A stretch of DNA of 64,000 nucleotides from Nipponacmea schrenckii (GCA_030562195.1 JAUJPP010000007.1:1612001-1676000); one strand, 5' to 3'. Shown: positions 27,061 to 60,539, numbered from the stretch's first letter. A program made the numbers and translations. Notes: generated by a model not told the origin, from the letters alone.

Positions 27061-28751
27061 AGTTCTGCAATCAATGGCAGTTCATGTGATAATATCATTG
27101 GGAGTGTTGCTCTTCTTCCATGGAATGTACAGACCTACAATCATTTTCAGTCAGTGCCTCAAAACCCATTGATCTACAACAATTAATGATAAACATGTCT
27201 AAAGTATTTGGCATCAAAATAATGTTGATCATTGGTTATGATGATTGAAATGCAGATCTTCGATCATGAGAATACGTTTTATATCTACGATAATGCACTC
27301 TACAAATCTATGAGAACAGACCTATCTGCAATCAAAGACAATTATCTTCACAATACTATTCGAAATTGAATATATAAAATGATGAACAATGACCTATTCC
27401 CCATAAATAAATATGCTGTCGAGTAGCGCCGACCAAAAACTATGAAGTTCCATGTGTACTATTAGAATTGAAAATTAGATATTTGATATTATTCATAATA
27501 TAAGAATCTTTTGCTAGGATGATTAATCTAAATATTTGAAATTTAGTTGTATAAATAAAAAAGAATAATAAATGCCATGTACATGTATGATATATTACGC
27601 CCAGTAATCATAATAATGACTGTACTTCGGTAATTTTATATAAATAACTATAAAATGTTTAAAAAAAAAATAGTAAAACGTGGTGGGATTTTGTAGTCGT
27701 ATATAGATATAAAAAGAATATAGTTTAGTCATTGTTTTCACTAGTCTCTTCCACTAGTGTTAATTGTTTATTATTGATAGACATATAGCCTTCATCAAGG
27801 CCAATAACCTTATAATATATTAATAAAGGTCAAAAAGGAGTATTTTATGAGAATTGTCTTCCTGAAACTAATTGGTGGAAAGTTATTTCTTCATAAAAAG
27901 AGACATGCTTGTTCTCCCAGAACACACAGGATCATGTCCTCTTGGATTCGTGAGCTCGACAGTTATCTTTTTATTTTCTTTTTCCTTTTTTTTTCTTGGG
28001 GAGTAGGGAGTGGTGATGTGAGGCAGGGGCGGGGTGGGTGAGTAAGGTCTTACTTTGTATTTAAGACAATCGTTAGTTGCGCGTATTCCTGTAAAACAAA
28101 CCTCGGTCTTTTACTTTTTACCATGAAGCATTATGACGGCTTAACATTTTTGGAGCAATTCAAAGAATTCCAAATTTACTCTCAGGTTGCAGTGAATATA
28201 GTGTGAAATCTTTGTTCTCTGACGTCATGAAGATATGATATTTCTTTCTTTTCTTCCAGAATATACAAAGTAAAGGTTCTGCGAGGACCCCTGTTTAGAT
28301 CTAGCTGTGGAATGGCGCATCCCGCTAGTTAACAAATGTTTTATATCAAAAATATTGAGAAGGCTAGATTGTTCAAATTCGTGCCAGAACCCCTGTGGAT
28401 AAATTCCAAAATGATATACAAGAAGTGTTTATATATCATTTTCGACGTTTTTTAGAATTATAGACTATGTCTCCTCCAGCATTCTTTTCAATATTAGAGG
28501 AATCTTGTTTTTTTACTGTTCAACTTACCACACGAAAGAATGCTATCACCTGTATTATGTTTCAGAATGAAATTTTAATCACGTCCACAAACAATTACAT
28601 ACAAAACATATTCTTTTATTTTAACATAATATTCTCTTTCTGAAAGTAATGTATCTAGACATGAAAACTGTTTGATCATCTGCAGCAAGTTGTAATTCAT
28701 GAAGCAGGCAGTATCTCAACTGCAATCACTCTCTCTTGATAAATTGATTCA
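27061..28751. other. Intergenic DNA, nothing recognised
   Basis: No supported gene. A 64-codon frame near 27,847-28,041 runs into a T-rich then G-rich tract and looks like chance. Confidence 0.45.
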
Positions 28752-28980
28752 GGAAAATATATAACTACAACAATATATTATTCATCGGGATTCATGTGAA
28801 CTTAAGACAGCACACAGCCCTCCAAACATTGATAGAAAATCATTAGGAAAAGAGATTTGATGCAGCAAACAAAACAAGTTTTAAAAAATCCCATAAAACT
28901 TTTTTTTTTCTAAAATATTACAACTATCCCAAACAAAACGTTATAAATAAGCGTAATAACCCGAGTCTATTGCCTTATTT
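28752..28980. repeat. Dispersed 230-bp repeat, copy 1
   Basis: This segment, running from GGAAAATATATA through CCCTCCAAACATTG to TCTATTGCCTTATTT, recurs almost unchanged at 30,195-30,426, inside the tandem array. Only a few substitutions and small indels separate them. No coding potential or clear terminal repeats. Confidence 0.85.
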
Positions 28981-29479
28981 CAGGCTCAGATTGTTACTAG
29001 AGACCCTTGTTTTCAAGGAACCAAGCTAAACACTACGAATATGAACCTGGTAACCTGTAATATACATGTGGAATATTTCTCTATTAAATAATGTCCTCAG
29101 TGTTTTAACCCTGTTAAATATGTTAAAGCATAAAACCTGGAGTCTATTACTAGGGTTACAAATGTTTACAGTTCAGTGCCATATGTTTTCACCCAATTTC
29201 TGGGTTTAGATTGGAAATTATACTTCTGTTTACATAAAAACTTGAGGTCATGACATTTTAAACTAAAACCATATGATTTGATATATCATTTCCCTTCTTT
29301 ACCGATTCCATTTACCCTTCCATTTTATTGTTGTTTTAACAGACACGTTTGTAACCTTTTAAGTACATTTGCTCGTTACGCAATACTGAGATGTTAATAT
29401 CTATTTACCACTTACGTTTAGCTACCAATTCTACAACAAAAACTAAGTGAGCGAGTTTAAGCTTTTATTTATTATTTAT

Positions 29480-31520
29480 GTGGCAAATTTATAGTCCATA
29501 TATATGTAAGTATGATATGATATATAAGTAAGATACTGACTCTATTTGATAAAATGTGCTGTGATAACTACATACATAATATAAGTAAAATGCTGGCTCT
29601 ATTTTATAAAAATGTGCATTTGGGACTATATACATAATATATAAGTAAGATGCTGACTCATTTTATTTTGCTTTGAGGACTATATGTACTATATAATTAG
29701 GTACAATGCTGACCCTTACATATTAAAAAAGTCGGTTGCATTGGATTTCCTCGAAATTTCATAGAAATGTGCTGATGGGACTGCTGTAATAACTACATAC
29801 ATTTAGTTACATAATATATAAGTAAGATTCTGACTCTATTTTATAAAATGTGCTGTGTTGACTACATACACAATATTTAAGTCATATGCTGGCTCTATTT
29901 TATAAAATGTGCTGTGACGACTACATACATAATATATAAATAAGACGCTGGCTCTATTTTATATAATGTGCTGTGCGGACTACATGCATAATATATAAGT
30001 AAGATGCTGACTTATTTTATAAAATGTGCTGTGACGACTACATACATAATATATAAATAAGACGCTGGCTCTATTTTATATAATGTGCTGCGTGGACTAC
30101 ATGCATAATATATAAGTGCTGTGTTGACTCTATTTTCACGACCACATACATAATTAAATAAGATGCTGGATCCATTTTATCAAATGTGCTGTGTGGAAAA
30201 TATATACTACAACAATATATTATTCATCGGGATTCATGTGAACTTAAGACAGCACACAGCCCTCCAAACATTGATAGAAAATCATTAGGAAAAGAGACTT
30301 TGATGCAGCAAACAAAACAAGTTTTAAAAAATCCCATAAAACTTTTTTATTTCTAAAATATTACAACTATCCCAAACAAAACGTTAAAAATAAGCGTAAT
30401 AACCGGAGAAGTCTATTGCCTTATTTGCTAGCTCTATTTTATAAAATGTGCTGTGACGACTACATACATAATATATAAATAAGATGCTGGCTCTATTTTA
30501 TATAATGTGCTTTGTGGACTACATGCATAATATATAAGTGCTGTGTTGACTTATTTTATAAAATGTGCCACATACATAATAATTAAGATGCTGGATCCAT
30601 TTTATCAAATGTGCTGTGTGGAAAATATATACTACCACAATATATTATTCATAATATATAAGTGCTGTGTTGACTACATACATAATATATAAGTAAGATG
30701 CTGACTTATTTTATAAAATGTGCTGTGTTGACTACATACATAATATATAAGTAAGATGCTGACTTATTTTATAAAATGTGCACATACATAATATATAAGT
30801 AAGATGCTGACTCTATTTTATAAAATGTGCTCTGGGGACTACATACATAATATATAAGTAAGATGCTGACTCTATTTTATAAAATGTGCTATGTTGACTA
30901 CATACATAATATATAAGTAAGATGCTGACTCATTTTATAAAATGTGCTCTGGGGACTACAAACATAATATATAAGTAAGATGCTGACTCATTTTATAAAT
31001 GTGCTGTGGGACTAATATATACTGAGACGATTTTTTATAAAATGTGCTTGTGACTACATACATAATATATAAGTAAGATGCTGACTTATTTTATAAAATG
31101 TGCTGTGTTGACTACATACATAATATATAAGTAAGATACTGACTCATTTTATAAAATGTGCACATACATAATATATAAGTAAGATGCTGACTCATTTATA
31201 AAGTGTGCTCTGGGGAATACAAACATAATATATAAGTAAGATGCTGACTCTATTTTATAAAATGTGCTATGTTGACTACATACATAATATGTAAGTAAGA
31301 TGCTGACTCATTTTATAAAATGTGCTCTGGGGACTACATACATAATATATAAGTAAGATACTGACTCTTTTTTATAAAATGTGCTATGTTGACTACATAC
31401 ATAATATATAAGTAAGATGCTGATTCATTTTATAAAATGTGCTCTGGGGACTACAAACATAATATATAAGTAAGATGCTGACTAGTTTTATTTTGCTGTG
31501 AGGACTATAATAATATATAA
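29480..31520. repeat. Minisatellite array, unit about 58 bp
   Basis: There are many units of the form CATACATAATATATAAG, TAAGATGCTGACT, then TTTTATAAAATGTGCT. Successive copies of TGCTGTGTTGACTACATAC lie at 30,663 and 30,721, giving a 58-bp period; other units vary by a few bases or lack the middle. The array is interrupted at 30,195-30,426 by a copy of the 28,752 repeat. A second flank block (CATATTAAAAAAGTCG, then GTGCTGATGGGACTG) also occurs twice, at about 29,720-29,785 and 31,540-31,615, so the locus has higher-order duplication. Confidence 0.85.
30195..30426. repeat. Dispersed 230-bp repeat, copy 2, within the 58-bp array
   Basis: Near-identical to 28,752-28,980. A truncated third copy, only its first ~35 bp, sits at about 30,617-30,652. 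This suggests the segment became part of the amplifying unit, not that it was a single independent insertion. Confidence 0.85.
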
Positions 31521-31640
31521 TTAGATAAATGTTGAACCTTTCATATTAAAAAGTCGTTTGCATGGGATTTCCTCGTGCCAGGTCTATTTCATAGAAATGT
31601 GCTGATGGGACTGGCGTCTAAATGTAAGATGCTAGCTTTA

Positions 31641-33175
31641 TTGAATAAATTTGGTATTAGTTGTTATAAAGATATTAGTATGGATTTCAATATTAGGATA
31701 CCTATAGATTGTGTAAGAAATCATAAACTTTTGGAAAGACATATAAGATGAACAAATAATTCAAATACGTAAAGCGAATGGGAGTTGATGAAAAGAAATC
31801 TAATCATCATGGTCATTGACAGATTTTTGTTTCTTTTGTTTCAGTGACCATGAGGTCTGTTTACATGTTACTCTATATTAGATATATTCGTATGTGTGTG
31901 GACTACATATATATTTATATGGCACATGTAGTTCGATTTTATATTTTCAACAGTAAACGGTGCTATCAGGTCTTTATATAGTCAATTCGTACGAACTTGA
32001 TATTTTTTTTTTTTTTGCGTGTGTTTTTTTGTTTTCTTTCAGTCTAATAGCTCGTATTGATTACATATTTCAAAAATTAGAAATGTTTAGAATATTTTAA
32101 CAAAGTTGAAGATTAGCATCGTATTATGGGTCTTAGTGACACCTCTAGCCTTTCTTAAAATAACTAACAAATAGGACAAGACAGTGTTTAAATGCACCTA
32201 ACAGCAACATTATAAGCTGGCTTTTAACTTGAAATCGAATTTGACACCACAACGTTAGAGTAACAACATTCGAAAATCTTAAATAAACATGAAATATTTT
32301 GTAATTTGGTAAACCTTTTCGTGCAGTTTCATTTCTGTGAACTAATTTATGCATTTGTTATTGTGTATTCTTATATTGGAAGTATAATAATTGTACTAAA
32401 GTAACATCTAAGCTGGTGGATTAAAATTTACTTCTGCGATCTACGATCACAGAAATGTTGTTTTTGTAGATTCTAAACAGGATAATAATTGACATATTTT
32501 TGCAATAACTTGGTACACATCCTGTTACAAATTCTAAATCTTTTTTCTTCATTATGGGCTGAACAAAAAATATAAAATCCTACGAAAGCATATCCGACTG
32601 TTTGACATTCTGATGAATTGGACCTAAACATATAAAATAAACATAATGCCTCACGTTTAGTCAAGAAATCAGCCACGAAAGTGTTGTTGGCGTACGCCAA
32701 AGGTGAAAAGGTGCGAGCAATGACACGTGGCAGGTGACAACAAAGCATGGCTAATTTCAAATTTGACTTGCGGTATTCCATCTTGTCTGACATATTACAT
32801 CTATATTAGATAAGTCTATCCATCATTTATTAACGCCTCTTTATCATTCTAAACCTACATTTTATCATTTTGCATTAGATTTGATGGAAAGTATCAGTTT
32901 TTAAAACCTTAACAAGCTTCAGATGATCTTGAGTTATATTTCTAAACAAAAAGCAATTGTCATTAAGGTGCAACTTCACAGAGACGTTAAGACTAAATCA
33001 ATGGTATTTTAAACTTCAGTACGTTTACCGAACTTCAAAACACTTAATCACAATCATTACAATAGAAACTCAAAAATATTGCAATATGCTTATTCTTTAT
33101 AATGGAATTGACAGGAGTTATAAGTTGTATAATGTTTTCGACCTAGGTATCGCGTAGCTGAACATAATGGCATAT
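31641..33175. other. Intergenic DNA
   Basis: No supported gene. The stretch 31,679-31,740 resembles 7,031-7,085. A 106-codon minus-strand frame at 32,473-32,793 has no recognised domain. Confidence 0.4.
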
Positions 33176-33183
33176 AGTTGTGT

Positions 33184-33635
33184 CATAGGCCTACGGAAGG
33201 TTTTGAAACTTGGGGTGCGGGAGAGAAATGTGCCCGAATCTCGGACTCTACCCGTACTACTGAACGCGGAGCCGCGTCGGGCCAAGCCAGACTACGAGAA
33301 GCGCTTAAGGCGCGAGCCAGCTGCAGGGGGGCGGGAGGTCCTCCCCCAGAAAATTTTGAAAATCTGCATTCAATCTGTTTACTTCTGAGACATAATTGGG
33401 GGTTGATTATTGCCCGAACAACCAAGGTAAATATCACCAGGCCTTAAGGCTTCCACACGAATATCTCAATATTCGGGTATTTTTCTTCAATAGAATCTAG
33501 GGATTCGGACAGGAATCGGTTCCCGGCAATATTAGTGGGTATTTTTCTAAAAACTCGGGAACTTTCAGTGCCCGAACATGTCGAGAATTTTGCGGTCGCC
33601 CCCCCCCCCCTGCTCCCCCCTCCCGTACGCCTATG
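33184..33635. mobile_element. hAT-like MITE, 452 bp, with 8-bp target duplication
   Basis: The left terminus CATAGGCCTACGGAAGG (from 33,184) is inverted at the right end as CCTCCCGTACGCCTATG (ending 33,635), two mismatches in 17. Both sides carry the same 8 bp, AGTTGTGT, at 33,176-33,183 and 33,636-33,643. An 8-bp duplication is the hAT signature. The interior is much more GC-rich than the flanks and ends in a poly-C run, which is why three overlapping open frames appear near 33,180-33,440. None encodes a transposase, so the element is non-autonomous. Confidence 0.85.
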
Positions 33636-33985
33636 AGTTGTGTTATTTTTTACTGTGAGAGGTTTTCGACTGATAATGGATTCTCATTACGTTGAGTTGG
33701 GGGGTTTCGAGCGTAAAATGCCTTGGAAATCACGAACGAATTTTGTTACCGACGAGAGTAGGCTGTTTAGTCTAGTTTATCTCCCGTATGCCCGCACCGA
33801 CAGGATTTTGAAAATCAAGTTTCTTTGATTTATGGTTCTTAGTACAGCTCTTAGATGGGAATAATCGGATCCTACTTTGTGTCATCTATCAGAGTTTTTT
33901 TTAACTTTCCTTCAACTTGTCAAGAAAATCAAACAAACCTTAGCTTTAATTAAAGGGGGATAAATCTGAAAATAATATGTGTGTT

Positions 33986-34357
33986 GAAATGAAATGAAAT
34001 GAATGGAGTTTTACGTCCTACTCTTCTGCACCTTATGGGCTAATGAAGACGGGCAACGCCATGCAGTGTGCAATGAGGGAAATTTTGCCAGGACAGTGGC
34101 ATTAGCCTACTGTTTTTGCGATTTCCAACTGTCGAGGGATCTTTAACGTGCACAGCCTGTAGCACACGGGGCCTCGGTTTATTGTCCCATCCGAACGACT
34201 AGACGCTTTTTCCATGTCAGTCCCTCTGACCTGCATCACCGACAAGGGGAAACCGGGCTGAAAAATCCGAAAGTTCATCTCGACCTTTGCCGGGATTGAA
34301 GCCTGGACCTTCAGGTTAGCGAGCAAGCGTCTAACCCACTGAGCCACCGCGGCTCCC
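33986..34357 (-). mobile_element. tRNA-derived SINE, longest copy in the window
   Basis: On the minus strand the head reads GGGAGCCGCGGTGGCTCAG, with A box TGGCTCAGTGG and a B box near GCTTCAATCCC. It continues through a central region with TGTCCC and CATCCG-type blocks and ends in an (ATTTC)n tail (complement of 33,986-34,001). It is the fullest of four family members here (15,131; 47,160; 55,066). The central block recalls the conserved core domains of metazoan SINE superfamilies, but the assignment is unverified. Target duplications are not clear. Confidence 0.8.
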
Positions 34358-34419
34358 ACACCTTTGTTTTGAAGCAACACCGTTACCCATTGTGTCTGAA
34401 CCACGCCCTCATTCACCCT

Positions 34420-34690
34420 ATAGGTAATGGGGCGAAAACGCTAAGTCAGACAAATTATTTCGGTGAAATAAAACTCAAAAGAACCCACATAGAATTGTAG
34501 CCTGTAGAGTGGGCACGAATTGCACCCTTTGGATAATGGGGCGAAAAACGCTAAGTCAGACACAATATTTCGGTGAAAAATTATCACGTAAATCGATGGT
34601 AATTCATAATGCTACAGGCCCACAAAAAAATCAAAAGGATCCGTAAGGAATTGTAGCCTGTGGAGTAAGCACAAATTGATAATTACAATA
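34420..34690. repeat. Direct duplication, offset about 107 bp
   Basis: Two copies of a unit containing TAATGGGGCGAAAA, CGCTAAGTCAGACA, TATTTCGGTGAA and later GAATTGTAGCCTGT begin near 34,424 and 34,531. The second copy is longer through an inserted stretch. Nature unknown. Confidence 0.7.
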
Positions 34691-35771
34691 TACGACCGAA
34701 ATAAATTTGTGGGCGTTTCAAAAAAAATATAGCCCTATGTTTTGAATTTCTAAAAAAATGTCCGTCTGCAATTCCCATTATAAATATTGCACCACTAACA
34801 TGGCTGTAGAATGTGAAAAAAATTGCCATTTCCTGGTATGGGCGCCATCTTATCCCAAAATGTGACATTCCAGTGAATTAAAATTACCAAGAAATATTTT
34901 ATTTCATTAAAAGTTTTGCTTTTATCATATTAATAATAATATATATAATATAATATATTATGATTAAATTCTTTACTTTGGCCACAACTGAAGATTTTAA
35001 TGAGTTTGATTTTCACCATCTTTTCTAAGAGCACCTATTTTTTAATAGTCTTCGATAAACAAATTTTCCTTCGATTTACAAATGGCGATGTATAGGATTA
35101 AAGGCAGGGGACGTGAATTTTGTAATGAATATTTTGCAGTGGTAGTTGGAGATGACAGACAGAACAGTTGCGATTGGTTTGAGGTGCGTAGATGTAAATT
35201 GTGGCAACAGAGCAGCAACTGGGTCTTTAATTCATCATATGACTGCATGTTTCTGGTGTCTGTAGAGGACCGTACAATGACTGATAAGAGCACAGAACCT
35301 GAAAACTATAACATGGACAACGGACAGTAACTGATGGTAACAAGACATTGTTAAAGGCCGTAAATCAACTGATTTTAGCGACTGATCGGTTGCGGTGTGT
35401 AGGAGTTGGTAATTGCTATTAAAGACCCTGACCAAAAGAACAGAGAATAAACCCTAAAGGTGCCTGCGATTTGTATCATTAGAAATAATGGAGATTAATT
35501 TCAAAATCTGAATAACTGATACAGCTTGTACAATAGTTAAAAATTCCTTTGGATCTAATAAAGCAAATCTTTATTCTGAATACTTGTATTGTATGATCAC
35601 AAAATTTCACATCAGAAAATGAATATTCTATGAAATTCTTCATTACAATTATTAATTTACAAAAGTGATATATGAAAACAATAGATGAATATTGAATATT
35701 GAACATTTTAACACTTATTATACCAAAAGTGTTATGTATAATGGTCTAAAGATTTATACATGAACTCAAAG
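34691..35771. other. Intergenic DNA with an 82-codon open frame
   Basis: A plus-strand frame of 82 codons lies at 35,082-35,330. It has a mixed, protein-like composition with several Cys and Trp, but no domain I recognise and no splice context I could establish. It may be chance. Nothing else is supported. Confidence 0.25.
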
Positions 35772-35777
35772 TTTATT
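35772..35777 (-). terminator. Candidate poly(A) signal of SNRNP200
   Basis: The plus strand reads TTTATT, that is AATAAA on the minus strand, about 280 bases after the SNRNP200 stop codon. It is the best-placed hexamer seen, but others occur nearby in this AT-rich DNA. Confidence 0.4.
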
Positions 35778-36058
35778 ACGATTGCAACAATTTTCATAGT
35801 AATTATCTAATCTATGGCATGATTTCTATCTTACTTTTACAAGACTGGTCAAAACATGACAGATGATAAAAAAAACAGTCTGACTTTTTAAAATTTGTGT
35901 TTCCATTATATGCTCTAATGGAGAAACTTTGCTAATGGTGTTTTTTTTTTACAAAAAACAAAGCCAAAAACAAAGTTAGTCACTATGTTGTACATTTCAT
36001 GTATCCTTTTAGTGACTATTACGATTTAATTATACATCAAGAAAGTCACTATGAGAAT

Positions 36059-57099
<21,041 letters not shown>

Positions 57100-57819
57100 G
57101 GCTGTCTTTTAGACTTTGTTTAGAATCACTAGATTTTGTTCTCGCATTAAAACTGCAAATTTACGACCAACACACGTTTGTGAACCAAAAATGGCGGCCG
57201 CCGGCTTACATCCGGTTTCTGTCAAATAAAAAAATAGATATTTCAAAAACGAAATATAAATACATATCTTTATTATCAATATGCATGAATAAGAAAACTT
57301 GTAGGTTTTTTTTTGGGGGGGGGGGCAAATGTAAGACCGTATTATCAATATCAACTCAAATAGAAAAATGTTTTTGGTTTTCGTTTTCGGTATAGTAATA
57401 TGCTTTTTTTTAATTAACTGATAAAGAAAAGACAACTCTGCATGTTTTAAATTAGTTCATAATAATAATATCTGATCTAGTTTTATTAATATTTATTTGA
57501 TGTAATTATTTATTTTATTATGATTATTATATTCATTAAGGTTATGTTCATAAAGTTACTGGCTATACTAAGCTAGAACACCTGACTCTAGTCTTGAGAA
57601 TACTTCCTCTTAAAATTGACATAAATAATGGTTCAAGTCAAGTCTCAAACATTTGGTCAATACAAACATATATATTCATTAGTTGGAATGACCAGGTGCC
57701 ATGACCAAAGTCACTAAGGAATATATCTCTATACTCTATACAGCATATATCCATTCAACTAAGTATTGAATTACAGTACACAATTACAGATGAAACTTTA
57801 AAAATGTTCTACTTTTCAG
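57100..57819. promoter_or_regulatory. Divergent SNRNP200 / TTC1 promoter interval
   Basis: Only about 720 bp separate the SNRNP200 start codon (minus) from the splice acceptor that precedes the TTC1 start codon (plus). Both are housekeeping genes, so a shared bidirectional promoter is likely. A TTC1 5' UTR exon must lie here, because TTTTCAG ends at 57,819 just before the exon carrying the ATG. Its donor was not firmly located. A poly-G run lies near 57,312-57,325. Confidence 0.6.
57188..57217 (+). promoter_or_regulatory. YY1-like and ETS-like sites in a GC-rich core
   Basis: AAAATGGCGGC at 57,188-57,198 matches the YY1 consensus. ACATCCGGTT at 57,208-57,217 is an ETS/GABP-type site on the opposite strand (AACCGGATGT). 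Both sit in one of the few CpG-containing patches of this AT-rich region, about 90-120 bp upstream of the SNRNP200 ATG. YY1 plus ETS pairs are common in TATA-less housekeeping promoters. In vivo binding is an inference. Confidence 0.5.
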
Positions 57820-57825
57820 GTTGAA

Positions 57826-60096
57826 ATGGCTGAAAAGTTAGAAACACAAGATTTTAATATGAAACCAATGGAAGGAGAGAAGAAAATTCACAAAGCAAAT
57901 AGAGAGGACAGTGAAGAGGAATATTTTTCTTTTGATGAGGATGAGCTAGAGAAGCTAGACTTAGATAACAAGACAGAATATTTTGGCAAAAAGGACTTCA
58001 AAGCTAGCAAATGTACTGACACTGCAGATCACTGCCATGAAACAGATAAAAGTGAATGTGAAAACACTGAAAAGGATGTCATTTCTAGTGAAGATAGTGA
58101 AAATTTATGTAAAAATAAATGTGACAAAAGTGAATATAATGAAAATGTTGATAAGATATTTGAAGATAATGAGGATGTGGAAAAATTATTAGAAGATAAT
58201 GAAGAAGATGATATAGAAGATAAAGAAGAAGAAATTGATGAAGAAGAATATAGAAGATCAATAGAAGAAACTTTATCAGATGATGAAAAATTGGTAAGTT
58301 TAACAAGGTGTCTTGTTTGATTTGATTTCAATATGATATGTAATCACAGTTACTACCTATACAACCCCTCTTTAAGTAATTACAGCACAACTTATACTTA
58401 TTAACAAAGGTAAGGACATCATCCAATATTAAGACTTGGTGATGTCAATTTTCCTGTCTTTTGCTTTATATGCATCAATAGATAAATAAATATGACTTCT
58501 CTTATAACTTATTAAAATAAGCACAGATGCATAACTTAAGTGCTAAACTACAGTAGGCCTACATTCTGGAAACTCTTTTGTCACTGTTATTTGACAACCA
58601 TAGTGACTGATTTAGAGTGATTTATGTATTATGTCATTATGATGTACCATGTATTTCAGGAACGGAAAGAAAAAGGTCAAGTATTAAAAGATGAAGGCAA
58701 TAAATTATTTAGATTAGGAAATTATTCAGAAGCTCTTGTACAATATTCAGAAGCATTAAATATATGTCCTTATTCTTTTCCTAAAGAAAGATCTATAATG
58801 TTTGCTAATAGAGGGGCATGTCAATTGAAGCTGGTAAGGATATTTTTAGATTGAAATAATTTTGTTGTTGGATCACTGGTTTGATATTTCTATATTGCTA
58901 TCCAATTGAAAGTTCACTGCCCCTGAATAAGCTGTGTATATATTCTATCAAATGTTACCAGTGGCTGCTCTTCGGATGTACTTTTCCTTAATCAAAGTAA
59001 CTTTCTCAGAAACATCGATAGCTAAGTGGCATGCAGTGATAATGTCCTATATTTTGATAGTGAAAATTGTTTTACTGTGTTTTAAATGACATCCAGTTTA
59101 ATTGATGATGATATTTATAGGATAATAGTAAGGAAGGTATAAAAGATTGTAGTAGTGCAATAGAACTTCACCCTCATTATGTTAAAGCTATATTAAGAAG
59201 AGCTGAATTATATGAAAAAACAGAGAAGTTAGATGAAGCCTTAGCAGACTACCAAAAGGCTGTAGAGTTAGATCCAAGTCAAACTAAAGCTAGAATAACA
59301 GCCATGGTGAGTTGAAAAAACCTTATTAATATATTTCCATGGTATAAATTCTACAGAAACTGCAATTTTTTTACATTTCCTTTGCTATGTATCTGTCTGT
59401 GTCTGTTTTAGTTTGTGGGCAGGTTGGCTATATATATGAACTTAATTTTATTCATACATTTTTGCAAGTAAATGGCACAGAATAATCAAATTGTTTGGCT
59501 CTTCCGTTTCATTTTTATAATAATTTTCTTTATAAGCCTTTAAAAAGTTTTGATTTTCTTCTTACATGTCTAAATTTAAGAATCATTTTAGTTTCAAATC
59601 TTGAATGAATTGTTTTCCATGCTCATGACAACTCGTTATATTTTTACCTCTTTTTTTATATTAGAAATTATCAGAAGAAATTAAAGATAGAAATGAAAAG
59701 ATGAAGACAGAAATGTTAGGTAAAATAAATTGTGAATTCTATGCTAAATTTTATTATTCAATTATTTGATTGTCATATGACAAATTATTTTTCCAATAAT
59801 TATCAAACTATCAAAATAAAGATTATGAAAAACATTTTCAGCATCTTGGTTTTCCTAAATTTTATTGTCTATTTCCTTAATGAAATCAGTGTTCTTATAG
59901 GGATATATATCATTTCAAATAACAGGTTTCTAGTTGTGATAATTTATGTTAACTGGATTATTGTTGTATAATTTCAGGTAAATTAAAAGATTTAGGTAAC
60001 TTAGTTTTAAAACCGTTTGGATTATCTACAGAAAATTTTCAACTGGCACAGAATCCTGATACTGGATCATATAGTGTTAATTTTAAACAGAATTAA
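57826..60096 (+). CDS. TTC1: Tetratricopeptide repeat protein 1, complete, five coding exons
   Basis: Exons: 57826-58293, 58660-58833, 59121-59306, 59665-59719, 59978-60096, all GT-AG and phase-consistent, totalling 1,002 nt (333 aa against 292 in human). Residues 1-156 form a highly acidic, low-complexity segment, longer than in vertebrates. Three TPR units follow, at about 162-195, 200-233 and 234-267, then a charged helix. The C-terminus [20 protein letters not shown] is the family hallmark. TTC1 proteins are cytosolic co-chaperone adaptors: the TPR groove binds Hsp70/Hsp90 tails, and Ras and G-alpha partners are reported. The start was chosen as the first ATG after the 5' UTR acceptor at 57,818-57,819. 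It is divergent from SNRNP200. Confidence 0.97.
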
Positions 60097-60539
60097 TTGT
60101 GTATACAAAGGGTTTTTCAACAACACTTCTGATATATGATAGACTGAATGAAAACATGTTATGATCTTTTATATTTTGTTTTCTTTCCTTCACTGTATTT
60201 TTGATGTTGTTTATACTGTGTCTAACCCTAATTAACCCAATACTGTGGTTAAATAAGGAATAGAATTTATGTTGGGCTTATTACTATTACTGACTACTGG
60301 TAGGGTATAGTCAAGAAAAGGCCATTTTATCTGCTTCAAAAGGTCTGGACTAGCTCTATGATAGGATTTATATTAATGTAATATGCTAAAAGGGCTGTCT
60401 TTAGCTTACTGGTACAATTTGAAGTCTGAATTTGGTATGTGATTTGAGGAAAACTTTAGGCGGAAGTAGAGGTTACAATAATATGGAAAACAATTAAGCT
60501 GAAAATGCTGATAAATTCAAGTACCGTTACTTCTTCAGG
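60097..60539 (+). other. Probable TTC1 3' UTR, proximal part
   Basis: Non-coding sequence directly after the TTC1 stop. No strong early poly(A) signal was seen, so the transcript probably continues to the AATAAA at 61,395. Confidence 0.5.

Noticed and set aside
30660..31500. CRISPR-like array near 58-bp spacing
   Set aside because: The intervals between cores are themselves repeated and degenerate; no spacers or cas genes.
33167..33447. Three overlapping open frames on both strands
   Set aside because: They lie in the GC-rich body of a hAT-like MITE, where stop codons are rare by composition alone.
34102..34416. 104-codon minus-strand frame
   Set aside because: It mostly coincides with the tRNA-derived SINE at 33,986-34,357, and its reading reflects the SINE sequence.
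58029..58331. 100-codon minus-strand frame rich in Ser and Leu
   Set aside because: Antisense shadow of the acidic TTC1 coding exon.
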